Under the pieces are notes generated by a model. That model had not been told where the DNA came from and did no database searches. It worked only from the letters and a program-made list of their open reading frames with translations. A program made the translations under genes and the position numbers. From positions 7,370,501 to 7,434,500 of the forward strand of contig CM074760.1 of the NCBI GenBank assembly GCA_037355855.1: a stretch of DNA of 64,000 nt. The letters are read 5' to 3'. Positions 54,047-63,810 of this stretch are shown here, in pieces (within the stretch, counting starts at the first letter, position 1; every line of letters begins with the position of its first letter). This stretch comes from Pseudo-nitzschia pungens. Its lineage: Eukaryota > Bacillariophyta > Bacillariophyceae > Bacillariales > Bacillariaceae.

Positions 54047-55057
54047 TCATGACATTTCGAAGCCGGCGTTGGCATTGCTGCGATACGGATCGTTCCGATA
54101 GCTGTAGTCGCTCGTGCTGATGGGCATGTGTCCGCTGTAGGGGTTTCCGTTGCCGCCCACCCCCATCACCTTCCGGCAGGGCATGCAGACGATCTTGATG
54201 ACGACCGTCGAGATCGTTATGGCCAGTCGGCAGACGCTCGCGTAGATGCCGTCGGGATTCTCGCTCATCTGGTGGGCCGTAAAGATCATGGCAATGATTC
54301 CGAAGAAGATCCCGAAGCCCCCCGCCTCGCGGGCGACCTTTTCTTCCTTTTCGAACTTGTTTTCCAGTTCCTGGAGTTCTTCCGCCGCCTCGTGCTCCTC
54401 GTCCTCCTCCTTGACGGGATCCTCCTCGGACGGGGTGTAGGGTTTCGCCGTGGGTGGTCCCGCCACCGGGGATCGGGTCGGGGACGCGGTTTCGGGCTCC
54501 TCCGGTGGATCGGTGGGTTTGTTTGTGGGTTTGTTTGTGGGTTTGTTTGTGGGTTTGTCGGTGGGGGGATCCTCATCGTCTTTGTTTTCGGACGCCGATG
54601 GCTCTCCGTCTCCGCCTTCGGTTCCCTTTTCGTTTCCCTTTTCGTTTGCCTTTTCGTTTCCTCCCTCCAGTTCTTTCTCTATCTCTTCCAGTTCCTCGGT
54701 CTCTTCGTCGTCGGATTCCTCCTCGGTCTCCTCCTCCGCGACGGATTCCTCAGACTTTTTGTCTTTTCCGCCAAACTCCTTTTCTATCTCTTCCAGCTCC
54801 TCGGTTTCGTCTTCGTCTTGGTCTTCGTCTTTCTCTTCCTTGTCACCGTCGTTCTTACCGTCCTCGTTCAGCTGTCGACGAGCGTTGCCACCGAGACGAA
54901 CCTTCCCCCGATCATTGTCTTGCCGCAGATAGTTCCTGCCCTGCGGTCCCGCTGCGACAAAGCCATTGTCCCGCCCGGCCATCGCCGTTTCGAACCCCAC
55001 CAGGAGACAGAGACAGAACGCCGCGATCGTCCACCGATTGTTCACGGAGGCCTTCAT
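54047..55057 (-). CDS. Acidic secreted or membrane protein, diatom cell-wall/silicalemma type
   Basis: Intronless, 336 aa. An N-terminal signal peptide (TIAAFCLCLLVGFETAMA) is followed by short RXL-type sites (NYLRQDN, ARRQL), a motif cleaved in several diatom wall proteins. A glutamate-rich region carries an internal duplication (TEELEEIEKEF and TEELEEIEKEL), then NEKANEKGNEKG, three TNKP repeats and a Pro/Thr/Ser stretch. Two hydrophobic segments follow (GGFGIFFGIIAMIF and SVCRLAITISTVVIKIVC), and a short Gly/Asn/Tyr-rich tail. The layout of signal peptide, acidic variable lumen domain, membrane anchor and short tail resembles silicalemma-associated proteins. No conserved domain confirms this and the function is unknown. 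A hexanucleotide tract lies just upstream of the ATG. Confidence 0.8.
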   Translation of the reverse strand: MKASVNNRWTIAAFCLCLLVGFETAMAGRDNGFVAAGPQGRNYLRQDNDRGKVRLGGNARRQLNEDGKNDGDKEEKDEDQDEDETEELEEIEKEFGGKDKKSEESVAEEETEEESDDEETEELEEIEKELEGGNEKANEKGNEKGTEGGDGEPSASENKDDEDPPTDKPTNKPTNKPTNKPTDPPEEPETASPTRSPVAGPPTAKPYTPSEEDPVKEEDEEHEAAEELQELENKFEKEEKVAREAGGFGIFFGIIAMIFTAHQMSENPDGIYASVCRLAITISTVVIKIVCMPCRKVMGVGGNGNPYSGHMPISTSDYSYRNDPYRSNANAGFEMS

Positions 55058-56311
55058 CCTTTCGCACTCGGTGTCTCGATCTCGATCTCGATCTCGATAT
55101 CGGTTTCAATATCAATTTCAATATCAATTTCAATCTCACGACACCACTCCGAACTCGTTCAGTTGATATCGATGGACTGTTTCAACAATCCAACGACAGG
55201 TATGTTATTGTTTCTGTGCAGCCAGAAACCGGCAGTTTGGAATCTGGGTCGTGACGGAACGGGATGCGCAAGATGATGATGATGATGCGAATCACCGGAG
55301 AGATCCGTTGCGAATGACTGACGGAACGGTGGGGTTTGGCGTTTGGCGTCCCGCAGTAAATAACGCACTAATTACTGTACGGTATCGCTTCGTTAGCTGG
55401 CATAGATCGGGTTGAATTGTTTATGCCAAAGGTTACAATGGATGTGTTTGGATTTTGGACAGAGTTTTTGATTTTCGGGCGTCCCACATTCCCTCATTTT
55501 CTCGTTTTGATAGTCGACTCGATCGACTCATTGAATTTCATTCCCGCGTCGGTGCGCTGCTCTCACATGATACGACAACCCTTGCAAGACTCAACAATTA
55601 TCGGAGTATCAGTCAAAAGCACAAACGTTTGTTTATGCTTCGCGGAACCAATGCATTTCCGGTTACAAGTACAAGTAAGATAGGTTACCTTACCGTTCCC
55701 CTGGTTGCATACGTAACCTTACCTTACCGTATCGACCCCTGACCGTATCTATCGTCGACTGCTCCCAGTCGTAGGTGACTTCTTTTTTGTACCGTACTGC
55801 TACGAGTAAGATTACGAACTATTACTACTTGTACCGCAACAATAACCAACATTTAACGGTATGTAAAAGTGTCTGTTGGATGCAGAGTGCAGAGTGAACG
55901 AGGGATGAAGGGTCGAAAGTTGCTTTTATCATTCCTTCGTGTTCCGACAAATCAGGAGCATTGTCGTCGCTTACATCATCTATCATACATTGTAGCTCGC
56001 TTGGATCCCACCGACTACACGCAATAGTTCCATCGTTCGGTAACACCTCTGCATCCATTACGGAGTCCCAAACAATCGACTCGAGGAACGCACGGCATCC
56101 CTTCGTCCAATCAATCAATCAATCAATCAATCAATAATCAATATCAATCGACATCGACATCGAATCCCAACTCGTCACTCATTTTGAGCGCATTCGAACA
56201 TACCGTACCACTGCGACCACACCCCACGATCCACACACACAAAAACCCATCCCAACGAGTAATACTTACTAGCAACACAAAACAACACAACATAAAAAAC
56301 AACACAACACC
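55058..56311. other. Divergent intergenic region (1.25 kb)
   Basis: No gene recognised. It has the hexanucleotide tract at 55075..55137, TAACCTTACCTTACCG near 55712, and (CAAT)7 at 56108..56135 upstream of the EGF-like gene. Confidence 0.6.
55075..55137. repeat. TCGATC/TCAATA hexanucleotide tract upstream of a start codon
   Basis: About ten 6-bp units grading from TCGATC through ATCGGT to TCAATA/TCAATT, ending 18 bp from the minus-strand ATG at 55057. Probably in the 5' leader. Confidence 0.9.
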
Positions 56312-57361
56312 ATGTCTGCAACCGTCCGAACCTGCCCGGACGGCCACCGCTGCGAGAACGGATCGAGCTGCGCCGAGCACCCGGTCCGGGAGGGGAAATA
56401 CTACTGCGATTGCGGCACCAGCGGGGGGGACTTTGCCGGCTTGTTTTGCGAATACGAGGCGGAAACCTACTGCCAGCTGCAGGAGGAAACCACCTCGGAC
56501 TGGTTCTGCACCAACGGGGGAACCTGCGTCCTGTCGACCGGTGGGGCCGAGGCGCAATGGGATTGCGACTGCCCCGACAAGAATTACGAGGGTCCGGTAC
56601 GTGGGTGTTGCCTTTGCGTTTGTGTTTGTGTTTGCGTTTGTGCTTGTGTTTGTGTTGCAAGTGAGCTGCATGCAACTCGTAGTACAAAACAATACGGTTT
56701 TGAATGGATCTCGGGCAGTTTGTGTTGCTGATCGCGATTGCGTCACGCGGACACGGTGAACTCAATCCTTTTCTTTGTTGTTCCTTTCTGGCTTCTCCAA
56801 ACTCCTGTTTCTTGTCCACACTACACTACACCATTGAAATTGCAATTGCAATTGTGATTGCCATTGCCATTGCGAATGCAGCACTGCCAATTCGTCTCCG
56901 GAAACGTCCCCAACGACTGGCCCGGATTCGGTTTCGACCCCGTCACGGGGACCATGACCCAAACCACGCACTCCAAGCGGAGAAGCGGCGGTGCCGCCGG
57001 TGGCATCCACTTTGGCATCTACGTCTTTATCGGCCTGGTCGTCGCCGCTCTGCTGGCGCTAGTGGGAGTCTTTGTGGTGCGCAAGATCCGCAACCGCCGC
57101 GAGACCGGAGACGCCAGGCAAAACGCCACGAGGGACCACAGCGAGGCGGTCAACAAGCTGGAGGCGGACGGATCCGTCCTGCACGGGGCCCTGGCGCAGT
57201 TTGCGAGGGCGCCCAACGCGACCCTGCAGGAGCGGGAACCCTTTGACGCCGCCTCGATCGCCAACGGATCGTCCGACGAGGCCTCGGTCGAGGTGGGATT
57301 CTACACGGACAGGCCGCGCCGAAACGGAAACGGTCACCACGCCAGCCGCGATATTCTCTGA
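56312..57361 (+). CDS. EGF-like single-pass membrane protein
   Basis: Exons 56312..56596 and 56882..57361; the 285-nt intron has donor GTACGT and acceptor ATGCAG; 254 aa. The first ~100 residues hold two EGF-like cysteine modules (CPDGHRCENGSSCAEHP...YYCDC...FCEYEA, and WFCTNGGTCVLS...WDCDC...GPHCQF); the splice falls between GP and HC of the second. A Gly/Arg linker precedes a transmembrane helix (IYVFIGLVVAALLALVGVFV) with a basic stop (RKIRNRR) and a ~100-residue cytoplasmic tail. An outward-facing EGF part needs a signal sequence, yet the ATG at 56312 is followed directly by MSATVRTCPDG. Either an upstream exon is missing from this model or the helix acts as the signal-anchor. Ligand and role are unknown. 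Confidence 0.83.
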
Positions 57362-57967
57362 GGATGGCTGGCTGGCACCGGTGTCGATGGATTTTGTTAT
57401 TATGGATTCACTGTATTTATTTATTCATTCATTCATTCATTCGCTTACTTATTTTGGTATCGTGCCGTCCGGTTGCAACGACATTGAGTTCCTGGAAGCA
57501 CCGCGTGACAAAATAATAATGATACGAATAGGAACGCTCAGATGGACCGTTTCGAAAAAATGGAGTGTTCCTGAACCACTAGATACTGTATTCTATATTG
57601 GATAGAAACGATATACACACACAGACATACACACACAAACATACACCGTTTTTGATGACGCACTGCAAGAAAAAATAACGAGGATGGTATTCCCAGCAGG
57701 CAGGCAGGCAGGAGTCCTCTGATCGGCGATGTCAATCAACAAGAAATAAAACTACTATAATAATAATATATATATATATATATATATATACTACATAATT
57801 CGACACGTCTGTTTGATTCTTACAACGCCACAAACCGCTCCATCTCTATGCGATAGCTCATGTTCCAAGCCCAGACTAAACGCAGTGTTGCCAGCGACAC
57901 GACCTTATGACCATAGGAGTTGATCGAACCTACTAGTGAATTATTCTTCTAGTGCTAGTTTCATCGC
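57362..57967. other. Convergent intergenic region with AT microsatellite
   Basis: 606 bp. It holds TTCATTCATTCATTC (about 57421-57442), CA/ACAC-rich sequence near 57612-57645 and (AT)12 at 57767..57790. No gene recognised. Confidence 0.6.
57767..57790. repeat. (AT)12 microsatellite
   Basis: Perfect AT dinucleotide run between two convergent genes. Confidence 0.9.
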
Positions 57968-59134
57968 TCAATTTTCCAAGCTATCAAACCGCTTGAAGTT
58001 GCTGTAACCGCGATCCTTCGGAGACGAGGAGTCTCGTTTCGTCCACTGCCCCTTGGCGTCGTTCTTCTTCTTGGGCTGGGCCGCTTTCTTCTTCTTTTGG
58101 GACGGTGGTCCCCCCTGCTTGCGGGCCCTGGTGCCGTCGCCCGCACCGCCCCGCTTGGGAACCTTCAGGGTCTCGCCGCTCACCTCGGCCAGCAGATCGA
58201 CCGCCGCTTTCGGAAACACCAGGACCCGCTTGTCGGAAACGCCGGGGACGTCGAGGAGTTCCTCGATCTCCTCGTCCACGATCGCCTCGTCCAGGATGTC
58301 CTCGTCGATCTCGCCCCCGATCAGATAGACCAGGCGGCCGTTCCTTTTTTCGAGCAGGTGGTGGATCCAGAAGCAAAAGGTCGGCAGGGCCGACACGCTC
58401 CTCCCGGTGACCCACGCAAAATCGCCCGAGATCGATTCGGCCCTGCCGTGGTACGTCTTTACGTTGGTCAGGCCGAGTTGATCGGCCATGTCCCGGACGG
58501 CGTTGATCTTCTTGCCCACGCTGTCCACCAACAAAAAGTCGACGTCCGGGAGCGCAATGGCCAGCGGCAGACCGGGGAAGCCCCCGCCGGTTCCGACGTC
58601 GCACACTTTTTTCCCGGGAGCGAGTTCCAGCGGAGCGCCGCTGTCCTCGTCGTCCGTCGACGACATCAGGGCGAGTGGCGCCAGGCTCGGGAGGATGTGT
58701 CGCCCAAAGACGACGTCCGGGGAACAGTCCTTGCGAGAAATCAGATTGACGCGGGAGTTCCAGTCGTCGACCAGGACCGCCAGCTTGGCCAGTTGCTGGT
58801 ATTGTTCGGAGGTCAATCCCAGATTCTCGCGAACGATTCGTTTCGCCGTTTCCGATGTGGGAGAGAGCGCGAAATTCAGCGACGTCGAGGCCGCCGTCGA
58901 CGACGAAAACGACGATGCCTCGTAGTCGTCCCGGGCGAGCGCCAGCGCCGGCGCGGAACGTTGGACTTTTCCGCTGCCAGAGCCGGTGTGTGGGACTGGT
59001 ATTATCTGTCGAAAGGCCGATGCGGTGCTGTGGGAAAGGAGCAGGATCGCTGCCAGACACCAACAACCCATGCTGCGCATGGCGGAGACAGATTTCGTTT
59101 TCGGTTGCCGAGGAGATATCATCGAGGACGGCAT
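57968..59134 (-). CDS. rsmG: Plastid-targeted 16S rRNA (guanine-N7)-methyltransferase RsmG/GidB
   Basis: Methylates the G527 position of bacterial-type 16S rRNA using S-adenosylmethionine; here presumably chloroplast rRNA. Intronless, 388 aa. A signal peptide ending in STASAFRQ gives the diatom plastid junction. The enzyme core follows: LAVLVDDWNSRVNLISRKD, VVFGRHILPSL, the SAM loop VCDVGTGGGFPGLPLAIALP, VDSVGKKINAVRDMADQLGL, TYHGRAES and VTGRSVSALPTFCFW. After the core comes an ~80-residue Lys/Arg-rich tail (KRGGAGDGTRARKQ, QKKKKAAQPKKK) not found in bacterial RsmG. The ATG at 59134 or, better placed for the signal peptide, that at 59080 (MRSMGC) is the start. Confidence 0.92.
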   Translation of the reverse strand: MPSSMISPRQPKTKSVSAMRSMGCWCLAAILLLSHSTASAFRQIIPVPHTGSGSGKVQRSAPALALARDDYEASSFSSSTAASTSLNFALSPTSETAKRIVRENLGLTSEQYQQLAKLAVLVDDWNSRVNLISRKDCSPDVVFGRHILPSLAPLALMSSTDDEDSGAPLELAPGKKVCDVGTGGGFPGLPLAIALPDVDFLLVDSVGKKINAVRDMADQLGLTNVKTYHGRAESISGDFAWVTGRSVSALPTFCFWIHHLLEKRNGRLVYLIGGEIDEDILDEAIVDEEIEELLDVPGVSDKRVLVFPKAAVDLLAEVSGETLKVPKRGGAGDGTRARKQGGPPSQKKKKAAQPKKKNDAKGQWTKRDSSSPKDRGYSNFKRFDSLEN

Positions 59135-59946
59135 GCTGTCGGTATCGGTATCGGTATCGGTATCGGAATCGGAATCGGCTTCGGTTGTCGTCTGTATGCT
59201 TCGAGATAGGTGTGCGACTTTGTACCGTACCTCTTGATGTGGTATGTCTGATTGATAGCGTAAGGCTGGGATCGTACGTTGTGATTGTTACGTTCGGCAG
59301 TTCCAACTGCTGTTGTCTCTCTTGCAACTCTATCGTCTGATGATGACTGATTGATGATTCATTCATTACCATCACTCAATCACGTGCAAGTAAACCTTAC
59401 TTGTACTTGGACGTAATCTTACTTTTTCATACAACGGAAAATCGGCTGTTCTGATTTTTGATGGGTGGATTTCGTGATTGTTTTTCCTGATTTTGATTGA
59501 TTGGTCTCATCAGGCCCGAATTCTAACTAACGTGCTTAAAAACTAAAAACAGACAATATGTATAAACTCTACCAACATAGTTTTTAAGCATACCTTGCAT
59601 ACCATAGCGTGAGTGACGTCTTCGGAATCATTCCATATTCCAGCATGACCGAAGTTCCACCTTGAACACAACAATTTGTCTGTTCTTCGGTATCATGTGT
59701 CGGATCGGGTGCCATCGCTCATCGCTTCACTTTCGTGAACTCTCAAAAGTATCGCAGTTTGTTGAATGAAGGCTTACTTCGTCCTACGGTAATTATTACT
59801 TTTTCGATACAAGGTGTACCGGTACAGATACAAGTACAGCGCGCAAGAAACCCGTCTGGTCTACATCGACGACACTACTAGTCACTAGTCCTCCCACCAC
59901 ACGCAGCAGAACCCACACCGAACCGCAACCGACATCCTATCTTCTC
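59135..59946. other. Divergent promoter region RsmG / MgtE-like
   Basis: 812 bp. It holds a GGTATC tract at 59139..59182 next to the RsmG start, AACCTTACTTGTACTTGG near 59395, and TACCGGTA at 59818..59825. No gene recognised. Confidence 0.6.
59139..59182. repeat. GGTATC/GGAATC hexanucleotide tract upstream of a start codon
   Basis: About seven 6-bp units starting 5 bp from the minus-strand ATG at 59134, so in the 5' leader, or in coding sequence if translation begins further upstream. Confidence 0.9.
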
Positions 59947-60912
59947 ATGCCAATCCATACCCGCCGCTCGAAACGAACACCGGCAGCAGCACCCACAACG
60001 ACATCCACCACCAGAAAGATTGCATTCATCGCTTGCATCGCGCTCCTGTTCTTGTCGCGCGATCCTCCGAGTTGTATTTTCGTCGAGGGAATCACGCATC
60101 GATCGTCCCTTCCTCTCCTCACTACCACCGCCAGCAGCGTCATCCCTCCCAGAAAACGAATGACGGACAACGATAACAAAAACTCGGCGTCCGCCCTGGG
60201 CGAATTGAAAGAGACGATACGGTCCCAAAAGCAGGAGATCGAACGCCTAAAGGCGAAAATTGCCGGCGGCGAAAAGGGCCAGAAATCGTCGTCTTCGGGA
60301 GGTCACGGTCACGGCCACGGCGGCGACGTGGAACTCACCGAGGAAGAACTGAATCGATACCTGCACGATCCGTTCTATCGGGTCGGTCTGCAGCGCGTGG
60401 GTTGGCTGGGAATCTTCTTGGGGTCTCTCTCGGCGACGGCCCTGATCATGAACGTCTTTGAGGAAACCCTGGAAAAACACATCGAGCTCGCGCTGTTTGT
60501 TCCCCTCCTCGCGGGGCACGGCGGAAACACCGGCGGACAAACGGTCGGCACGATACTCTCCGCACTCAGTGCGGGAACGGTAAAAACATCGGACGCGCCA
60601 AAGGTGGTCTGGAAGGAAAGCATGGCGGGCATTCTGTCGGGTTCCATACTCGGGGCCTTTGTCGCACCCATTGCCTACAAGGTGTTGGGGGTCAGTTTCC
60701 ACGTCGCCGTTGTTCTGTTCTTCACCCTGCCACTGGTTTCCATGATTGCGTCCACGCTGGGATCGATCATTCCCTTTGTTTGCGTTTTTGTTGGCCTCGA
60801 CCCGAGCGTGATTGCTGCACCCGCCATGACCAGTCTGGTGGATGTTGCGGGACTCATGGGATATTTCATGATTGCCAATTACATATTTAAGTTGTTCGGG
60901 CTCGAGCTATAA
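59947..60912 (+). CDS. MgtE-type magnesium/divalent cation transporter, membrane domain only
   Basis: Intronless, 321 aa. The C-terminal ~190 residues are the MgtE transmembrane domain: RVGWLGIFLGSLSATALIM; FVPLLAGHGGNTGGQTVGTI, the pore-lining GGN-G-Q motif; and GLDPSVIAAPAMTSLVDVAG followed by LMGYFMIANYIF, with the Asp of the cation site. Five hydrophobic segments can be counted. The N-terminal cytosolic and CBS regulatory domains of bacterial MgtE are absent. In their place are a hydrophobic leader (IAFIACIALLFL), a coiled-coil (LKETIRSQKQEIERLKAKIA) and a His/Gly loop (GGHGHGHGG). The leader suggests delivery through the ER, to plastid or plasma membrane; which one is not clear. The ATG at 59947 is chosen to include the leader; MTDNDNKN (60160) is an alternative. 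Confidence 0.88.
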   Translation: MPIHTRRSKRTPAAAPTTTSTTRKIAFIACIALLFLSRDPPSCIFVEGITHRSSLPLLTTTASSVIPPRKRMTDNDNKNSASALGELKETIRSQKQEIERLKAKIAGGEKGQKSSSSGGHGHGHGGDVELTEEELNRYLHDPFYRVGLQRVGWLGIFLGSLSATALIMNVFEETLEKHIELALFVPLLAGHGGNTGGQTVGTILSALSAGTVKTSDAPKVVWKESMAGILSGSILGAFVAPIAYKVLGVSFHVAVVLFFTLPLVSMIASTLGSIIPFVCVFVGLDPSVIAAPAMTSLVDVAGLMGYFMIANYIFKLFGLEL

Positions 60913-61324
60913 ATTGCCGAAGCATTTCGAGGGATGTCATGTCGCTCCTATATCAACAACTCGCAAGAAATCGCCATTGCTTCATAGATGCTACAAAATA
61001 ATCGAACGAAAAACATACATCAAGTAGAGTTAGAGCCACTGTAGAACGCATCTTTTCCTTCTGAATAAGAAATATACAAATAAAGTGCCTTAATGGAGAC
61101 TCAACAATAGCACGATGTGCGACTACATAATGTCCATGCTTAGCTTTCCCCTCGTTGCTACCTGGTTCATCCTAGCGTGATTCTTTCTGATTTCTCGTGT
61201 GCTACTTTCACTACCGGTAGAACAGTCCATCAATGAAACACTTAAATGTTTGTCTGCTACACTGTAAAATGTTCCCAGCGATTATAGATGTGTAGAAGTA
61301 GTGGCTACTCAATTTCTTCCACTG
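60913..61324. other. Convergent intergenic region
   Basis: 412 bp. TACCGGTA at 61212..61219 is the only feature noted. Confidence 0.6.
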
Positions 61325-63810
61325 CTACGGCAAACCATTGGTCGGATCATCCAAGGGGAACATAGCTTTCGTGATGTTCGCATCTTCCAGCATACACTGA
61401 ATTCCCGTGTTTTCGTCCACTGTGAGCATGACCCCAGAAGTCACAGGTACCGATGGAGAAGCCAAGAATCCATTTCCGAGCAAAGGAAATCCGGCATTAG
61501 TGCCAGATTTTCTCGAGAAGAATGGTGCCCAGCTACTGGTTCCATTGGCAAAGACGCTCAATGCAACATGAAAGGAATCCGGCAAAAAGAAATCTTCGAT
61601 GCTTTCGGAAGTTTCAAATCCATTTGCAATGGCAGACAAAAGGTCCCGAAACGATTTCTGAGGAGGCCAATTCACAACCTTTGCATCGCCACTTGTTGTG
61701 TAATTCTGCTGCGCATAATCAACCGCTTCGGCCAACCCCCCCAATTCATCAACAAGACCAACTTGATGGGCTTGTTCCCCCGTCCAAACACGTCCCTGCG
61801 CGATTTTCTCGACTGCCTTCATGCTTAGATTCCGGCCGTTGCTGACAACTGATTTGAAACGGTGGTAGGAACGATCGGCTTGGTTTGCATAGTTTTCGTC
61901 CATTTGTTTGTTGAGCGGAAAGAATGGATCGTTGCTTCCAGAGAAAGCGCTTGTTGGAACCGAGTCGAACGTAATGCCGTATCTTTTTGCCAAGTCCTGG
62001 AAATCCATTCTCAACATGACTACGCCAATCGAACCGGTGATAGTGGTAGGCGATGCGAAGATGCGTTGGGCATTTGATGAGATGTAGTAGCCACCACTGG
62101 CACTCACGTTTCCAAAACTCACCACCACCTTTTGAGGTATGTCCTGGATTTCTTGATAAATTGATTCACATGCGTTGATGCTTCCTCCAGGGGAATCTAC
62201 TCTCAAAACAACACACTTGACATCTTCTCTTTCTTTCAAGTCTCGCAGGGCCTTTTCTGCCTTGCGTGCCACTGTTTCTCCAATAGGCCCACTAACCTTG
62301 ACGACCGCAATCTTTTCCTGGACTTCTTTTGTATCCTGTTGCAAACGGCGAATGCGCGAAAGAAGTGGAGGCAATTGTGAGTAAGACAGACCGTTTCAAA
62401 CCATGTTCGAGCTGCAATCATCATTCACTCTTTAGGGGGTCAACCAACAAGCAAGCGAAGAAACGAGTACTTGCCTCATCGCCCTGTCCCAACAGAGAAA
62501 GGAATTGGTTCATAACACCAATATTTGATTCCTTCTTTCGCAATTTTGATCGTTGCCGTGCGTAGGCGTCAATCGAAATCTTTGAATCGGCAGTAAAGCC
62601 GTCAGGGTGCGTGGTACATTTCCACGCATCGTCAACAAAACAGCTATTCCTTTCAATATCGTTCTCAGTTTCAGTTTCAGTTTCAGTTTCTCCGGCAACC
62701 TTGCACTCCTTTGCTTCCTTGATGTCTATCGTTTGAACGGAAGTTGCGTCAGCGCTTTCATCTGTGGCGGCTGCCTTGGTAGCATCGGTGCTACTAGATT
62801 CCGTCTCGTTGGAGGCTCCGCCAACTTCACCCTTTTCTGGATTGTTGTTTTTCAGCAAGGCATCGAGCGGATTTTTAAGGGGCAGATGATCCACAAATCC
62901 AATCTGATGCGCCACGTCGGCTGGCAAGGATCCCGCGTTTTCGATCATGCTCCAAAATTGGCCAAAATTGTAGCCGTACTTTTTGAGTTGATGGTGTCGG
63001 CTCGTGTAAATAGCTTTGCACACGTGTTTGTGAATCGGCAGGAGAATTCCTGCCGTGTTTTCGTAGTGTTCCTTGCTGTACTTGGAGTGAGTGAAAATGT
63101 TTGCCATGTTTTTGTAGGCACCGTGCTTCCACACGTCAACGGTAATGCCGTACTTTTTCAAAAAGTTGCGAATGAAAAAGTTGGTAGTGTGCAATCCGTA
63201 GAGATTCAAATCGCCTTGTGGTTGCAAGTGAATTTGTTGAAAGACACTCGCCAGGTAATATTCTTGCATGCTCCTTTGACCTCCAAAAGTGTTGGAATAT
63301 ACATACATGGCCTTTCCTTTTGGTTTGGTGTCATCGGTTTCGGATGATTGATTACTATTTTTTGCGAACGATTCCAAAGCGTTTCGTATTTCTTCCAGGT
63401 GGGCCCATCCTCCCGTCGAAATCGTCCCTCCGTTTCCAAACACACCATACATGCTCTCAATGGATGGATCAGTCGCCGCCTCTTTGATCAGAGACACCAA
63501 CTCATCTGCCTGCATTTCTATGACTTTCTCGGCACCCGAACCTCCGTTCTCGATGGACTCGGTCAGATTCGAAAGCAGAGCGCTCATGGGCGACTTCTTC
63601 TCCTCCACGATTTTCATTCGATGAAAGGGCAAAACCAGAACTTTCTTCTTCTTGGCATCTTCTTCAAGGTGCTTTTGTTCTCTGTATATTTTGTAAGTGG
63701 TCGCACCCTAGAATGCCGGTGGCACCCAAGGCGAGGAATGGGCGATCCCGGACCACCTTTGCAAGATGGATCAAGAATTTCACTCGAGCCACGGTTGCTG
63801 CCACCGCCAT
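61325..63810 (-). CDS. sppA: SppA-type signal peptide peptidase (protease IV), one frame slip
   Basis: Membrane-bound Ser/Lys protease that degrades cleaved signal peptides; eukaryotic algal copies are usually plastid enzymes. Exons are 62475..63810 and 61325..62335; the 139-nt intron appears to be GC-AG (DE|GCAAGT ... CAACAG|DTK). About 781 aa. The N-terminus MAVAATVARVKFLIHLAKVV with RDRPFLALGATGILG forms an anchor. The first S49 domain holds YVYSNTFGGQRSMQEYYLAS and VDVWKHGAYKNMANIF (catalytic Lys region). A variable Glu/Thr insert follows. The second domain holds CVVLRVDSPGGSINACESIY, FGNVSASGGYYISSNA (catalytic Ser in SASGG) and TITGSIGVV. A one-base slip is needed at about 63706-63708, where GILG must join ATTYKIYREQKHLEEDAKKKK. 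Confidence 0.9.

Noticed and set aside
57612..57645. ACAC-rich stretch checked as a CRISPR-like or satellite array
   Set aside because: It is a short degenerate dinucleotide tract, with no spacer/repeat periodicity.
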